In this document: positions 6,787 to 15,450 of the stretch, piece after piece | Layout: each line of letters starts with the position of its first letter | How positions within the stretch are numbered: the stretch's first letter is position 1 | Source: Xanthobacteraceae bacterium | GTDB taxonomy: Bacteria; Pseudomonadota; Alphaproteobacteria; Rhizobiales; Xanthobacteraceae | Assembly: GCA_019746135.1 (NCBI GenBank) | Contig: JAIESI010000282.1 | Coordinates: 1 to 42,102, forward strand | Reading direction: 5' to 3' | DNA length: 42,102 nt | Position numbers and translations under genes: made by a program | The notes under the pieces: model-generated | Database searches by the model: none | What the model was told of the DNA's origin: nothing | Seen by the model: the letters and a program-made list of their open reading frames with translations, nothing else

Positions 6787-8826
6787 GTGATCTTCGTCGC
6801 GGTCGATATCGGCGGCACGTTTACGGATTTGATCGGGTTCGACGACGAGGCGCAGGCCTTCGTGCAGGCGAAGAGTCTGACGACGCCGTCGGAGCTGACC
6901 CAGGGCGTGATCAACTGCATCCGCGAGAGCGGGCTTGCGGCCGAGCGCATCAACGAGCTCATTCATGGCTCGACCACCGCGATCAACACGCTGATCGAAC
7001 GCAAGGGCGCGAAGACCGGTCTCGTCGTGACGCGCGGCACCCGCGACGTCTACATCATCGGCCGCGGCAACCGGCCCGAGGCCTACAACCTGTTCTTCCA
7101 GAAGCACAAGCCGCTGGTCTCGCGCCGCATGACGCAGGAGGTCGACGAGCGCGTGCTCGCCTCCGGCGAGGTGTACGAGCCGCTGAAGAAGGCGAGCCTG
7201 GCGGCGGCGTGCAAGGCGCTGAAGGCCGAGGGCGTGGAAGCCGTCGCGGTGTGCTTCCTGCACGCCTATGCCAATCCCGACCACGAGCGCGCCGCGGGCG
7301 AAGCGATCCGCAAGGCGATGCCGGACGCTTACCTGTCGCTGTCGCACGACATCCTGCGCGAGTATCGCGAGTTCGAGCGCATGTCGACCACGGTGGTGAA
7401 CGCCTATATCGGCCCGAAGGTCGGCGGCTATGTGAAAAGCCTGAAGTCGAGCCTCGGCGGCATCGGCTTTGCGGGCGACCTCTCGATCATGCGCTCCAAC
7501 GGCGGCGTGATGACGCCGGAGGTGGCGACCGAGCGTCCGGTGGCGATGATGGAGTCCGGCCCGGTCGGCGGCATCATCGCCTCGGCCCAGGTCGGCCTCG
7601 CGCTCGGCTTTGCCAACGTCATCTCCTTCGACATGGGCGGCACCACCGCCAAGGCGAGCCTCATCCGCGAGGGCGAACCGACGCTCGCGCCCGGCTACTA
7701 CGTCGGCGGCTATGCCAGCGGCCATCCGGTGATGCTGCCGATGATCGACGTGGTCGAGGTCGGCGCCGGCGGCGGCTCGATCGCCTGGATCGACGACATC
7801 GGCGCGCTGAAGGTGGGCCCGCAGAGCGCCGGGGCCGATCCCGGCCCGATCTGCTACCGCGGCGGCGGCACCGAACCGACCATCACCGACGCCAATGTGG
7901 TGCTCGGCCGGCTCGACCCGGATAATTTTCTCGGCGGCACCATGAAGCTCGACGCCGACGGCGCGCGGCGCGGCATCGAGGGCAAGATCGCCAAGCCGCT
8001 GAAGCTCGACACGGTCGCGGCGGCACAGGCGATCGTCGACATCTCGATCAACAAGATGTCGCTCGCGGTGCGCGAGGTGTCGGTCGCCAAGGGCTACGAC
8101 CCGCGCGACTTCGCGCTGGTGGCCTCGGGCGGCGCGGGCCCGCTGCATGTCTGCGCCATCGCCCGCGAGCTGTTCATCCCGACCGTGGTCGTGCCGCTGT
8201 TCCCCTCGCACTTCTCGGCGCTCGGCATGCTGCTCGCCGACGAGCGCCACGATTTCACCCGCACAGTCTATTCGGATCTCGGAAGCGTCGACTTCGGCCG
8301 GCTCGTGAAGATCCACGACGAGATGGTCAAGGAAGCCAAGGCCGGCCTGCGCCACGGCAAGGACGCGCAGTATCAGGTCCATCTCGACATCCGTTACGTC
8401 GGACAGGAGTTCACCCTGCCGGTGCCGGTCACGCTCGAGCAGCTCAAGCGCGGCGACCGCAAGGCGATCCGCGACGCGTTCGACAAGCTCTACGAGCACC
8501 GCTACGCGCATCATTCGCCGGAGGAGCCGGTGGAGATGGTCAACATCCGGCTCGGCGCCATCGGCAAGCGGCCGAAGCTTGCGTTCCCGGGCCTCGGCGC
8601 GTCCGGCGCGGTGAAGCCGGCGGGAGAGCGGCAGGCCTATTTCTCGTCGGCAAAGAAGCCGCTGACCGCCAAGGTCTACCGCCGCGAGGCGCTCGGCGCC
8701 GGCGCGGAGATTTCTGGCCCGGCACTCATCCAGGAGCACGGCACCACCACGGTGCTGTTCGAGAACGACCGCTGCAAGGTCGCTCCGTCCGGCGAACTGA
8801 TCGTCACGATCGGAGGCGCGCGATGA
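6787..8826 (+). CDS. hyuA: Hydantoinase/oxoprolinase family subunit A
   Basis: A 679-residue protein of the HyuA family. With HyuB it forms ATP-dependent enzymes such as N-methylhydantoinase, 5-oxoprolinase and the acetone/acetophenone carboxylases. The fold is of the actin/hexokinase ATPase type: DIGGTFTD (7-14) is the phosphate-1 loop, SFDMGGTTAK (280-289) the phosphate-2 loop and ASGGAGPLH (446-454) the adenosine motif. The start is corrected to GTG 6787, six bases after GGGAGGA, because family members begin directly with the ATPase motif; the longer frame adds 34 unrelated residues that include the operator region. It is first in the hyuA-hyuB-ABC run and divergent from LysR. Whether it hydrolyses a cyclic amide or carboxylates a ketone cannot be decided here. 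Confidence 0.9.
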   Translation: MIFVAVDIGGTFTDLIGFDDEAQAFVQAKSLTTPSELTQGVINCIRESGLAAERINELIHGSTTAINTLIERKGAKTGLVVTRGTRDVYIIGRGNRPEAYNLFFQKHKPLVSRRMTQEVDERVLASGEVYEPLKKASLAAACKALKAEGVEAVAVCFLHAYANPDHERAAGEAIRKAMPDAYLSLSHDILREYREFERMSTTVVNAYIGPKVGGYVKSLKSSLGGIGFAGDLSIMRSNGGVMTPEVATERPVAMMESGPVGGIIASAQVGLALGFANVISFDMGGTTAKASLIREGEPTLAPGYYVGGYASGHPVMLPMIDVVEVGAGGGSIAWIDDIGALKVGPQSAGADPGPICYRGGGTEPTITDANVVLGRLDPDNFLGGTMKLDADGARRGIEGKIAKPLKLDTVAAAQAIVDISINKMSLAVREVSVAKGYDPRDFALVASGGAGPLHVCAIARELFIPTVVVPLFPSHFSALGMLLADERHDFTRTVYSDLGSVDFGRLVKIHDEMVKEAKAGLRHGKDAQYQVHLDIRYVGQEFTLPVPVTLEQLKRGDRKAIRDAFDKLYEHRYAHHSPEEPVEMVNIRLGAIGKRPKLAFPGLGASGAVKPAGERQAYFSSAKKPLTAKVYRREALGAGAEISGPALIQEHGTTTVLFENDRCKVAPSGELIVTIGGAR

Positions 8827-8860
8827 ATGGTGCAACACGGGCGGCGCTGCTGTGTCCGTG

Positions 8861-9074
8861 CCCTCCCCCTGAAAGGGGGAGGGTCAGGGTGGGGGTCTGC
8901 GGCACGGCACGCCATCAGTGTGTTCACGCGCGTCTTCGTTCGGTGGAGCGTTCGGCGCGACAACGTGTACGCGATTGCGCCGGCGCCGAGCACATCGCGT
9001 TGAGCTTCGATGCACGCAAGCGGACCCCCACCCCGACCCTCCCCCTTTCAGGGGGAGGGAGCGCACCACCCGAG
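8861..9074. repeat. Hairpin-bounded repeat element between hyuA and hyuB
   Basis: The element is bounded by facing copies of one 37-base module. The left copy holds CCCTCCCCCTGAAAGG and its complement (8861-8898). The right copy starts GACCCCCACCCCGACC (9023-9059) and differs at one base from the left copy's reverse complement. A tail, GAGCGCACCACCCGAG, follows to 9074. Inside is a CATCAGTGTGTTCACGCGCG segment (8911 onward) that recurs at 11890 and 18358. The same right-hand module recurs at 12000 and 41816. There is no coding capacity. It separates hyuA from hyuB by 289 bases in an otherwise tight operon. Confidence 0.8.
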
Positions 9075-9115
9075 GGGGAGCGAGGCCGTGTGCGCGGTGA
9101 GAGGAGAGCGCAATC

Positions 9116-10903
9116 GTGAGTCTGAAGCTCGAGACCGTCACCCTCGAAGTGATCCGCAACGCCCTGCCCGCCGTCGCCAACGAGATGGCGGCCGACCTGC
9201 AGCGCACCTCCTACAACATGATGATCTACGAGGTGCGCGACTACTGCACCGCGCTCCTTGGCACCCAGGGCGAGCTCATCTCGCAGAACGTCGGCGGCGT
9301 GTCGCATTTCGTGGCCGACCTCGGTGTGCTCGTCACCGACGGCCTGCAACGCTACGGCAAGGACGGCTTCAAGCCGGGCGACGTGATCATCACCAACCAC
9401 CAGGCGGTGGCGGGCCAGCACCTCAACAACGTCGTCATCTACATGCCCTATTTCTACCAGGGCGAGTTGCTGATGTTCCTGATGGTGCGCGCCCACTGGA
9501 TCGACGTCGGCGGCACCTCCACCGGCTTCGGCGCAGGCGCGACGGTCGCCGATCCGTGGCTCGAGGGCCTGCAGCTCGACCAGTTGAAAATCTACGAAGA
9601 AGGCAAGCTCAACGAGACGCTCTACCGCGTCATCAAGGACAACATCCGCTTCCCGGAATCCTCGCTCGGCGACATGAAATCGCAGATGGCGGCCTGCAGG
9701 CTCGCCGCGCGGCGGCTCGACGAGCTGTTCGACAAATACGGCCGCGAGACGCTCCTGGCCGCCATCGACCGGATCTTCGACGAGACCGAGCAAAAGTGCC
9801 GCAACGTGGTGGCGCAACTGCCCGACGGGGTCTACGAGGCCTCGGCCTCGATCGACGACGACGGCGTGCTCAAGGGCGAAGAGGTGCCGATCCACGTCAA
9901 GGTCACGGTCAAGGGCAGCGACATGACCATCGACCTGTCGGGCTGCTCGGCCGAGCGCCGCGCCGCGATCAACTCGCGCACCTATGCCGGCGCCCGCGTC
10001 GCCTACAAGGCGCTGACCGGGCCCCTTGATCCCGTCAATGAGGGTTCGTTCCGCGCGCTCAACGTCATCATCCCCGAAGGCAACATCATGATGGCGCGAT
10101 TTCCCGCGCCGATGGCGGGCTGGAGCGGCATCGTGCCGACCGTGGTCGATTCCATCGTCGTGGCGCTCGGAAAGGCCATGCCCGACCGCGTGCCGGCCGG
10201 CCACCATGCGCTCCTTGGGGGCGCGGTGGTGTTCTTCGGCACCCATCCGAAGACCAAGCGGCGGTTCGTGGTGCAGAGCATCGAGGGCGGCGGCTGGGGC
10301 GGACGGCCGTTCGAGGACGGCGAGTCCGGCACGGTCTCGGTCTGCCAGGGCGACGTGCGCAACGGCTCGATCGAGGGCATCGAATTGAAATGCCCGGTGG
10401 TGGTGCAGAGCCGCGGGCTCCGCCCCGACTCCGGCGGCGCCGGCAAATTCCGCGGCGGGCTCGGCATCGACATGCAGGTGAAGAACCTGGTCGAGGGCAA
10501 ATGGAATTTCGAGATGCCGCGGCGGAGCAAGCGCCCGCCCTGGGGCATCGAGGGCGGCACGCCGGGCGAGCCCGGCGGCTACCTGCTCAAGCGCCCCGGC
10601 GAGAAGACGTTCACCATGATGGGCGGCTTCCACATCCCCGTCACGATCGGCGCGGAGGCGATCGTGCGCACCGGCGGCGGCGGCGGCTGGGGCGATCCGC
10701 TGCAGCGGCCCGCCGAAACCGTGGCGCATGACGTGGCCGAAGGCTTCATCTCGGCGCAGGCGGCGAAAAAGCTCTACGGCGTGGTGGTGCGCGGCAACCT
10801 GTCGCTCGACGAAAAGGCGACGCAACGGCTGCGAAAGCAGCTAGGATCGTCGGCGAGGAAAGCCAGACCGACACGCGGCAAAGCGAAGCGCAAAGCAAAA
10901 TAA
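9116..10903 (+). CDS. hyuB: Hydantoinase/oxoprolinase family subunit B
   Basis: A 595-residue HyuB subunit, the partner of HyuA in ATP-dependent hydantoinase/oxoprolinase or carboxylase complexes. Family features are the N-terminal LETVTLEVIRNALPAVANEM, ADLQRTSYNMMIYEVRDYC and QNVGGVSHFVADLG, the central IDLSGCSAERR, and the glycine-rich C-terminal part (EGGGWGGRPFEDGESGTVS, RTGGGGGWGDP). It ends in a lysine/arginine-rich tail of about 30 residues (from SSARKARPTRGKAKRKAK back), which is longer and more basic than usual. The start is GTG 9116 with AGGAGAG eight bases upstream. It is followed after six bases by the ABC ATPase, implying co-transcription and a role in using the imported compound. 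Confidence 0.9.
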   Translation: MSLKLETVTLEVIRNALPAVANEMAADLQRTSYNMMIYEVRDYCTALLGTQGELISQNVGGVSHFVADLGVLVTDGLQRYGKDGFKPGDVIITNHQAVAGQHLNNVVIYMPYFYQGELLMFLMVRAHWIDVGGTSTGFGAGATVADPWLEGLQLDQLKIYEEGKLNETLYRVIKDNIRFPESSLGDMKSQMAACRLAARRLDELFDKYGRETLLAAIDRIFDETEQKCRNVVAQLPDGVYEASASIDDDGVLKGEEVPIHVKVTVKGSDMTIDLSGCSAERRAAINSRTYAGARVAYKALTGPLDPVNEGSFRALNVIIPEGNIMMARFPAPMAGWSGIVPTVVDSIVVALGKAMPDRVPAGHHALLGGAVVFFGTHPKTKRRFVVQSIEGGGWGGRPFEDGESGTVSVCQGDVRNGSIEGIELKCPVVVQSRGLRPDSGGAGKFRGGLGIDMQVKNLVEGKWNFEMPRRSKRPPWGIEGGTPGEPGGYLLKRPGEKTFTMMGGFHIPVTIGAEAIVRTGGGGGWGDPLQRPAETVAHDVAEGFISAQAAKKLYGVVVRGNLSLDEKATQRLRKQLGSSARKARPTRGKAKRKAK

Positions 10904-10909
10904 CGCAAG

Positions 10910-11731
10910 ATGACGACGGGCGACGCCGCGGTCAAAGTCAGGGATGTTTCGCACCAGTTCGGCGAGCCGGGCGATCCGCAGTTCGTCCGCGCGCTGCTCG
11001 ACACCAACCTGGACATCACCCGTGGCGAGCTGCTCTGCCTGATCGGCCCGAGCGGCTGCGGCAAGAGCACGCTGCTCAACATGATCGGCGGGCTGCTTGC
11101 GCCGAGCGCGGGCACGGTCGAGGTCAACAACAAGCTGGTGCGCGCGCCGCTGCCCCGCGACATCGCCTTCGTGTTCCAGGAGAACGCGCTGTTTCCCTGG
11201 TGCACGGTGATCGAGAACGTCAAGCTCGGCATGGTGTTCCAGGGCGTGCCGAAGTCCGAGCAGGACGCGCGCGCGAAGAAATCGCTCGAAGCCGTCGGCC
11301 TCAAGGACTTCATGAACCACTATCCGGCGCAGCTCTCCGGCGGCATGCGCCAGCGCGCGGCGCTCGCCCGCGCGCTCAGCCTCGAAACCAGCATTCTCCT
11401 GATGGACGAGCCGTTCGGCGCGCTCGACGAGCAGACCCGCATGATCCTCGGCGAGGACCTCTCGGTGCTGCTCGCGGCCACCGGCAAGACCATCGTGTTC
11501 GTGACCCACTCGCTCGGCGAAGCCGTGTTCCTGGCCGACCGCGTGGCGGTGTTCTCGGCACGGCCGGGCCACATCAAGGAAATCATCGCGGTCGACGAGC
11601 CGCACCCGCGCAAGCCCTCGTTCGTCACCACCGAGAAGTTCGGCAAGCTGCGCAACACGCTCTACGGGCTCCTGCACGACGAGATCCGCAAGGCGGTCGA
11701 GCAGTCGGCGATGGCAGGGCCGGGCTCATGA
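10910..11731 (+). CDS. ABC transporter ATP-binding protein, nitrate/taurine class
   Basis: A 273-residue ATPase of the SsuB/TauB/NrtD class that powers import through two inner-membrane permeases. Walker A is GPSGCGKST (46-54), the Q-loop is Q90, the signature is LSGGMRQRAALARA (142-155), Walker B is ILLMDEPFGALDE (162-174) and the H-loop sits in FVTHSLGEA. All key residues are intact. It starts six bases after hyuB. The two cognate permeases follow, but only after a 361-base gap filled by a repeat element. No periplasmic binding protein is encoded in this run, so the receptor must come from elsewhere if the importer is functional. The likely cargo is the HyuAB substrate or a related amide. 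Confidence 0.9.
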   Translation: MTTGDAAVKVRDVSHQFGEPGDPQFVRALLDTNLDITRGELLCLIGPSGCGKSTLLNMIGGLLAPSAGTVEVNNKLVRAPLPRDIAFVFQENALFPWCTVIENVKLGMVFQGVPKSEQDARAKKSLEAVGLKDFMNHYPAQLSGGMRQRAALARALSLETSILLMDEPFGALDEQTRMILGEDLSVLLAATGKTIVFVTHSLGEAVFLADRVAVFSARPGHIKEIIAVDEPHPRKPSFVTTEKFGKLRNTLYGLLHDEIRKAVEQSAMAGPGS

Positions 11732-11740
11732 AGCAGGACA

Positions 11741-12060
11741 ATCGCATATCGTGCAGCGCGGGCCATAGCGCGTCGAAGACGCGCGTAAACGCGCTGGTGT
11801 CGCCCCCTCCCCATAGCCCGTGGCAGACGGGCGTGAACGCCCTTTTGGAAAGGGGGAGGGTTAGGGTGGGGGTCTGCGGCTCGGCGCGCCATCAGCGCGT
11901 CTACGCGCGTCTTCGATCCGGGGGGTGCCCGGCCCGCCAATGCAGACGCGATTGGGCCGATGCTGAACACAACTCGCCGACCTTCGATGCGCGCAAGTGG
12001 ACCCCCACCCCGACCCTCCCCCTTTTAGGGGGAGGGAGCGCACCACCCGAGTGGCAGCAT
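11741..12060. repeat. Hairpin-rich repeat element inside the ABC transporter operon
   Basis: This is a second, longer copy of the element between hyuA and hyuB. Its left part holds GCGCGTCGAAGACGCGCG and CGCGTAAACGCGCTG. Then comes a split copy of the CCCTCCCC/AGGGGGAGGG hairpin (about 11807-11860) with an extra GGGCG-TGAA-CGCCC stem inside it. A CATCAGCGCGTCTACGCGCG segment lies at about 11890, and the right-hand module GACCCCCACCCCGACC (12000-12051) ends in the GCGCACCACCCGAG tail. It separates the ATPase gene from the first permease gene. No open frame in it looks real; the last bases supply the permease's ribosome site. Confidence 0.78.
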
Positions 12061-12092
12061 ATGCGCCTCTGCCTCATGAAGGGGCCCACCTC

Positions 12093-12863
12093 ATGAGCGG
12101 CAAGCGCGACCGCCGCGACAAGATCGTCAGCCGCGCGGTGCAGGTGACGTTTCTCGTCACCCTGGTGCTGCTCTGGTATTTCGGCACCACGCGCTGGGGC
12201 ATCAATCCGCTGCTGCTTCCCAACCCGGTGAAGGTCTGGGCCGAGCTCAAGGACATTCTCGCCACCGGCGAGTTCCTGCCGGACCTTCAGGTGACGCTCT
12301 CGGAAATCGCCATCGCCTTCCTGATCTCCTGCACCAGCGGCGTCACGCTCGGCTATCTGATCAGCCGCTCACAATATCTGATCCGCGTGTTCGAGCCGCT
12401 GCTCGCCGGCATGTACTCGATCCCGATCATCCTGTTCCTGCCGCTCTACGTGCTGTTCTTCGGGCTCGGCCCGGGCTCGAAGATCGCGATCGGCACCACC
12501 ATCAGCTTCTTCCCGATCGTGCTCAACACCATTGCGGGCTTCGGCTACGTCGACCGCATCTTCATCACCGCGGCGCGCTCGATGGGCGCCTCCGACTGGC
12601 AGATGTTCCGCCACGTGCTCCTCCCCGCGGCCTTCCCCGTGATCCTCACCGGGCTTCGCATCGGCTTCACCGTGGCGCTGCTGTCGATCCTCGGCAGCGA
12701 GACGCTCGCCTCGCTCGCCGGCCTCGGCCACCGCATCGTGCATCTCGCGGAAGCGATGGAGACGGCGCGGATGTTCGCCTACATCGCCTTTGTCGTGGTG
12801 ATCGCGGCGACCCTGAACACCGCCGTCAGCGCGCTCGAAAAGCGGTCGAAGCGACAGCAATGA
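12093..12863 (+). CDS. ABC transporter permease, nitrate/taurine class (first of two)
   Basis: A 256-residue inner-membrane permease with about six hydrophobic segments, related to SsuC/TauC. The cytoplasmic coupling (EAA) loop is AARSMGASDWQMFRHVLLPA at about residue 160, where the ATPase docks. The start is ATG 12093, chosen because MSGKRDRRDK leads directly into the first membrane helix (VQVTFLVTLVLLWYF) and AAGGGG precedes it. The longer open frame would translate the repeat element. It overlaps the next permease by four bases (ATGA), so the two are translationally coupled and probably form a heterodimer, whereas most systems of this class use one permease as a homodimer. Confidence 0.9.
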   Translation: MSGKRDRRDKIVSRAVQVTFLVTLVLLWYFGTTRWGINPLLLPNPVKVWAELKDILATGEFLPDLQVTLSEIAIAFLISCTSGVTLGYLISRSQYLIRVFEPLLAGMYSIPIILFLPLYVLFFGLGPGSKIAIGTTISFFPIVLNTIAGFGYVDRIFITAARSMGASDWQMFRHVLLPAAFPVILTGLRIGFTVALLSILGSETLASLAGLGHRIVHLAEAMETARMFAYIAFVVVIAATLNTAVSALEKRSKRQQ

Positions 12864-13639
12864 GCGGCGCGGCGCAGATCAAACGCTTCTTCCTGCGCCG
12901 TCCGGGCCTGGTGCGCCTCGCCGTGGTGGCCGCGCTGTTCCTGCTTTGGGAGATCGCCGCGCGCCACTGGATCGCGCCGATGTTCCTGAGCCCGCCGTCG
13001 AAGGTGATCGCCAACTTCGGCGCGCTGTTCGACACCAAGAACGTGCCGCAGGCGCTTCAGGTCACCTTCTGGGAGCTCGCGGTGGCGTTCGCCATGTCGG
13101 TCGTCATCGGGCTCGTGGTCGGATTGGCGGTCGGGCTGTCGCGGTTCTCCAACCGCAGCTTCATGCCGATCATCCTGCTGCTCTACGGCACGCCGCAGGT
13201 CACCATCCTGCCGCTGTTCATCCTCTATTTCGGCATCGGCCCGCCCTCGAAGATCGCCTTCGGCGTCAGCCACGGCATCTTCCCGATCATCGTCACCATC
13301 GTCGCCGGCGTGCAGAACATCAAGCCGATCCTGATGACCGCGGCGCGCTCGATGGGCGCGAGCCGCTGGCAGATCTTCCGCTGGGTGATCTTCCCGCACA
13401 TGATCCCGAGCTTCTTTGCCGGCATGCGGCTCGGCATGACCGGCGTGCTGCTCGGCGTGCTGCTGGCCGAGCTTTATGTCTCGACCGCCGGCATCGGCTA
13501 TTTCACGCAGCTGTTCACCCAGAACTTCGATCCGACCAAGCTTCTTGCCCTGATCTCGGTGCTGGCGGCGATGGCGATCGTGCTCAACGAGATCGTCCGC
13601 CGCGCCGAGGTGCACTTCGGCAGGTGGCGGACGGATTAG
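12860..13639 (+). CDS. ABC transporter permease, nitrate/taurine class (second of two)
   Basis: A 259-residue permease of the same family as its upstream neighbour. It has the coupling loop AARSMGASRWQIFRWVIFPH at about residue 160 and about six membrane segments, starting with LVRLAVVAALFLLWEIAA. The two permeases share the family pattern but are clearly diverged, so this is an old duplication. The ATG overlaps the stop of the first permease. It is the last gene of the hyu run and converges on the HlyD gene across 29 bases. TAGGGC (13637-13642) and GCCCTA (13666-13671) could pair there, taking in both stop codons; the loop is long and there is no T run, so this is a weak terminator candidate. 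Confidence 0.9.
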   Translation: MSGAAQIKRFFLRRPGLVRLAVVAALFLLWEIAARHWIAPMFLSPPSKVIANFGALFDTKNVPQALQVTFWELAVAFAMSVVIGLVVGLAVGLSRFSNRSFMPIILLLYGTPQVTILPLFILYFGIGPPSKIAFGVSHGIFPIIVTIVAGVQNIKPILMTAARSMGASRWQIFRWVIFPHMIPSFFAGMRLGMTGVLLGVLLAELYVSTAGIGYFTQLFTQNFDPTKLLALISVLAAMAIVLNEIVRRAEVHFGRWRTD

Positions 13640-13668
13640 GGCCTACGGGACATTGGACGTTGCCCGCC

Positions 13669-14808
13669 CTAGTGACCTTCCAGGAATACGTAGTTCTCCC
13701 AGCTCCGCATGCGCAGCAGGATCTTGCGCAACAGCGAAAGATGGTGCCAGTGCTTCGTGTAGATCGCGACCTGGGCCGCGGAGCCAAGCGGAATCTGGTA
13801 CCCCTGCATGTCGTCGGTGACATCGATGATCGTGAGTGCGCGGCCGGCGACCGTCCGCGTTTCGGGCTCGACAAGCGCCGGTGTCGTTGCCAATTGTCCA
13901 GCCGCGATTGCATCAACGACCCAACGGACCTTGGCCTTGAACACGCGACCTGGAACGGCCTCGAAGGCAACCTCGGCATCATCGCCTGCGTTGACCCGTT
14001 GCAAGGAGTTTTGATCGAATGCCGCCCCCAACTCGCGGTCGCCGTGGCCGGTATTGACGAAGAGCATGGCGGTCCGAAGCTGCGTCGGGATGACATACAT
14101 CCCCGGCCGCAGCGAAACCTGGGTCACGAATCCCGGACCAGCCGCGCGTGTGGTGGTCTGATCGAGGTCAAACTCGGCATCGGCAAGTTCCGCACGCCGC
14201 TGCGCGACGGTGGTATTCACCCCGCCGACATTGGCCGTATAGGCCAGTCGAGCGCGCTCCTCGTCAGCTTTGGCCGCCGCCAGGGTCTGCTTTGAGGCTT
14301 CGAGGTTTCGGGTGTACGTGTCGAGGGTGGCCTTGGCGACGATGTTCTTTTGGAACAGCTCGTTCTGACGATCATAGTTCTGTTGCGCCAGTTGAAGCTG
14401 CGCATTGGCCCTTTCCCCTGAGGCGGTCGCTTGATCGAGCGATGCCTTCAGCTCATTGACTTTCTGTTCGGCGTCCGCGAGCGCCGCTTTCTTCTCGTCG
14501 ACGACGTATTGATACGGTTTCGGATCGATGCGGAAAAGGACATCACCTTCCTTGAGCGGCATGTTCGATCGAACCGGCACTTCAATCACGCGGCCCTTCA
14601 CCGTCGCCAGGACCGGGGTCACCGCGAAATAGATGCGAGCATTCTTCGTAAACGGATGATTGTAGTTCATGGTCAGCAGCAGCAGCGCGATGCCGAATAT
14701 TCCGCCCAGCGCGGCGGTGGACAGCGACCATTGGTTGACCGGTATGCTGAAGATTTTGAAGACAACGATGCAGATTGAGACGTAAATGAGAACGAGGAGG
14801 ATTTCCAT
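13669..14808 (-). CDS. HlyD family membrane fusion protein (YiaV/YibH-like)
   Basis: A 379-residue periplasmic adaptor anchored in the inner membrane. Two hydrophobic segments at the N-terminus (about 3-22 and 30-47) are followed by a lipoyl-like half (about 65-97, with VLATVKGRVIEVPVRSNM), a long helical hairpin rich in Q, A, E and K (about 100-205), the second lipoyl half and a beta-barrel region (about 215-350). Adaptors of this type bridge to outer-membrane channels in efflux. It follows the DUF3302 gene so closely that its AGGAGG ribosome site contains that gene's stop, implying coupled translation. The pairing matches yiaV-yiaW of enterobacteria, whose function is poorly known. No outer-membrane or pump partner is present here. 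Confidence 0.88.
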   Translation of the reverse strand: MEILLVLIYVSICIVVFKIFSIPVNQWSLSTAALGGIFGIALLLLTMNYNHPFTKNARIYFAVTPVLATVKGRVIEVPVRSNMPLKEGDVLFRIDPKPYQYVVDEKKAALADAEQKVNELKASLDQATASGERANAQLQLAQQNYDRQNELFQKNIVAKATLDTYTRNLEASKQTLAAAKADEERARLAYTANVGGVNTTVAQRRAELADAEFDLDQTTTRAAGPGFVTQVSLRPGMYVIPTQLRTAMLFVNTGHGDRELGAAFDQNSLQRVNAGDDAEVAFEAVPGRVFKAKVRWVVDAIAAGQLATTPALVEPETRTVAGRALTIIDVTDDMQGYQIPLGSAAQVAIYTKHWHHLSLLRKILLRMRSWENYVFLEGH

Positions 14809-14810
14809 TT

Positions 14811-15179
14811 TTAACCTCCTGCATCCATACGGCTTTTTTCAAGCGCGGATATGCGACGGCGTAGATCGTCTATTTCGCTTGCGCTGACGGCGGGTGTTTC
14901 GCCTGGGCTCAAGGGGGGCGCAGTCTCTGGCCTGGACACACCCCAGCCGCGATCCGGCCGGTAGAGCATCGCCCAAATCCAAAGGAACGGCCACAGCACA
15001 TGCAAGGTGAACAGGCTTACCCAGCCTGCGGCATGGATCGCGTCCTGGTGCGGATGATGCCGCGCTTCGGCAATCTTGGCCGGAATGTCATGGATCGCGA
15101 TGATCCCGTAGAAGACCACGATCACCACGAAAATAAGCAGTCCGAGCGCGAAGTAGTTCAGGAATGGATCATCGATCAT
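14811..15179 (-). CDS. DUF3302 inner-membrane protein (YiaW-like)
   Basis: A 122-residue small membrane protein. It has two hydrophobic helices, FALGLLIFVVIVVFYGIIAI (about 9-28) and VSLFTLHVLWPFLWIWAML (about 55-73), separated by a polar loop containing HDIPAKIAEARHHPHQDAIH. It ends in a short predicted coiled coil (SASEIDDLRRRISALEKSR). This arrangement and the HlyD partner match the DUF3302/YiaW family. The start was moved to ATG 15179, which has AGGAG upstream and begins MIDDPFLNYFALG; the longer frame adds arginine- and cysteine-rich junk. It is the first gene of the two-gene unit and may be controlled from the palindrome at 15451. Confidence 0.82.
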   Translation of the reverse strand: MIDDPFLNYFALGLLIFVVIVVFYGIIAIHDIPAKIAEARHHPHQDAIHAAGWVSLFTLHVLWPFLWIWAMLYRPDRGWGVSRPETAPPLSPGETPAVSASEIDDLRRRISALEKSRMDAGG

Positions 15180-15237
15180 TGCCCGGACTCCTGTCGTCGT
15201 CAGATCCTCGGGCGACAGATGCCTGCCCGCTCGTGCC

Positions 15238-15450
15238 CTAGCTCGTGGCGCCCACCATGACGACCTGCGCCGCGGGCACACCGTGTGCGAAGTGCCGCCG
15301 CAGCAGCATCGCTGCGAGGCTGAGCAATCCGGTCGGCACGATACCGGCAAAAATATCCGGCAGCAGCCACGCGCGCCGGCAGGCACCGGCCCATTGAAGG
15401 AGCGGCACCGATCGTTGAACCATGGATGCAGCGTGGACCGAGATCGACAT
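15238..15450 (-). pseudogene. Possible remnant of a SulP-type permease N-terminus
   Basis: The minus-strand frame encodes VPLLQWAGACRRAWLLPDIF followed by AGI. This resembles the start of SulP anion permeases, where a proline-leucine patch and a RRAW-L-PD-AGI motif precede the first membrane helix. After that the reading becomes PTGLLSLAAMLLRRHFAHG and stops, giving at most 70 residues, so any permease would be lost. The in-frame ATG (15448-15450) directly abuts a palindrome and lacks a ribosome site. The match is from memory of the family pattern and is short, so this may be coincidence. Confidence 0.28.

Noticed and set aside
6664..8838. 724-codon open frame on the minus strand opposite hyuA
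   Set aside because: It mirrors the codon pattern of hyuA, is rich in D, R, H and A without domain motifs, and hyuA has clear ATPase motifs on the plus strand. The same reasoning removes the long antisense frames opposite hyuB, both kinases, the binding protein and the fused ATPase.
8861..12060. Possible CRISPR array suggested by recurring short repeats
   Set aside because: The repeats are few, face each other, have irregular spacing and contain palindromes; no cas genes are present.
13637..13671. Bidirectional terminator between the permease and HlyD genes
   Set aside because: Only a six-base stem with a 23-base loop and no T run on either strand; mentioned under the permease but not called as a terminator.
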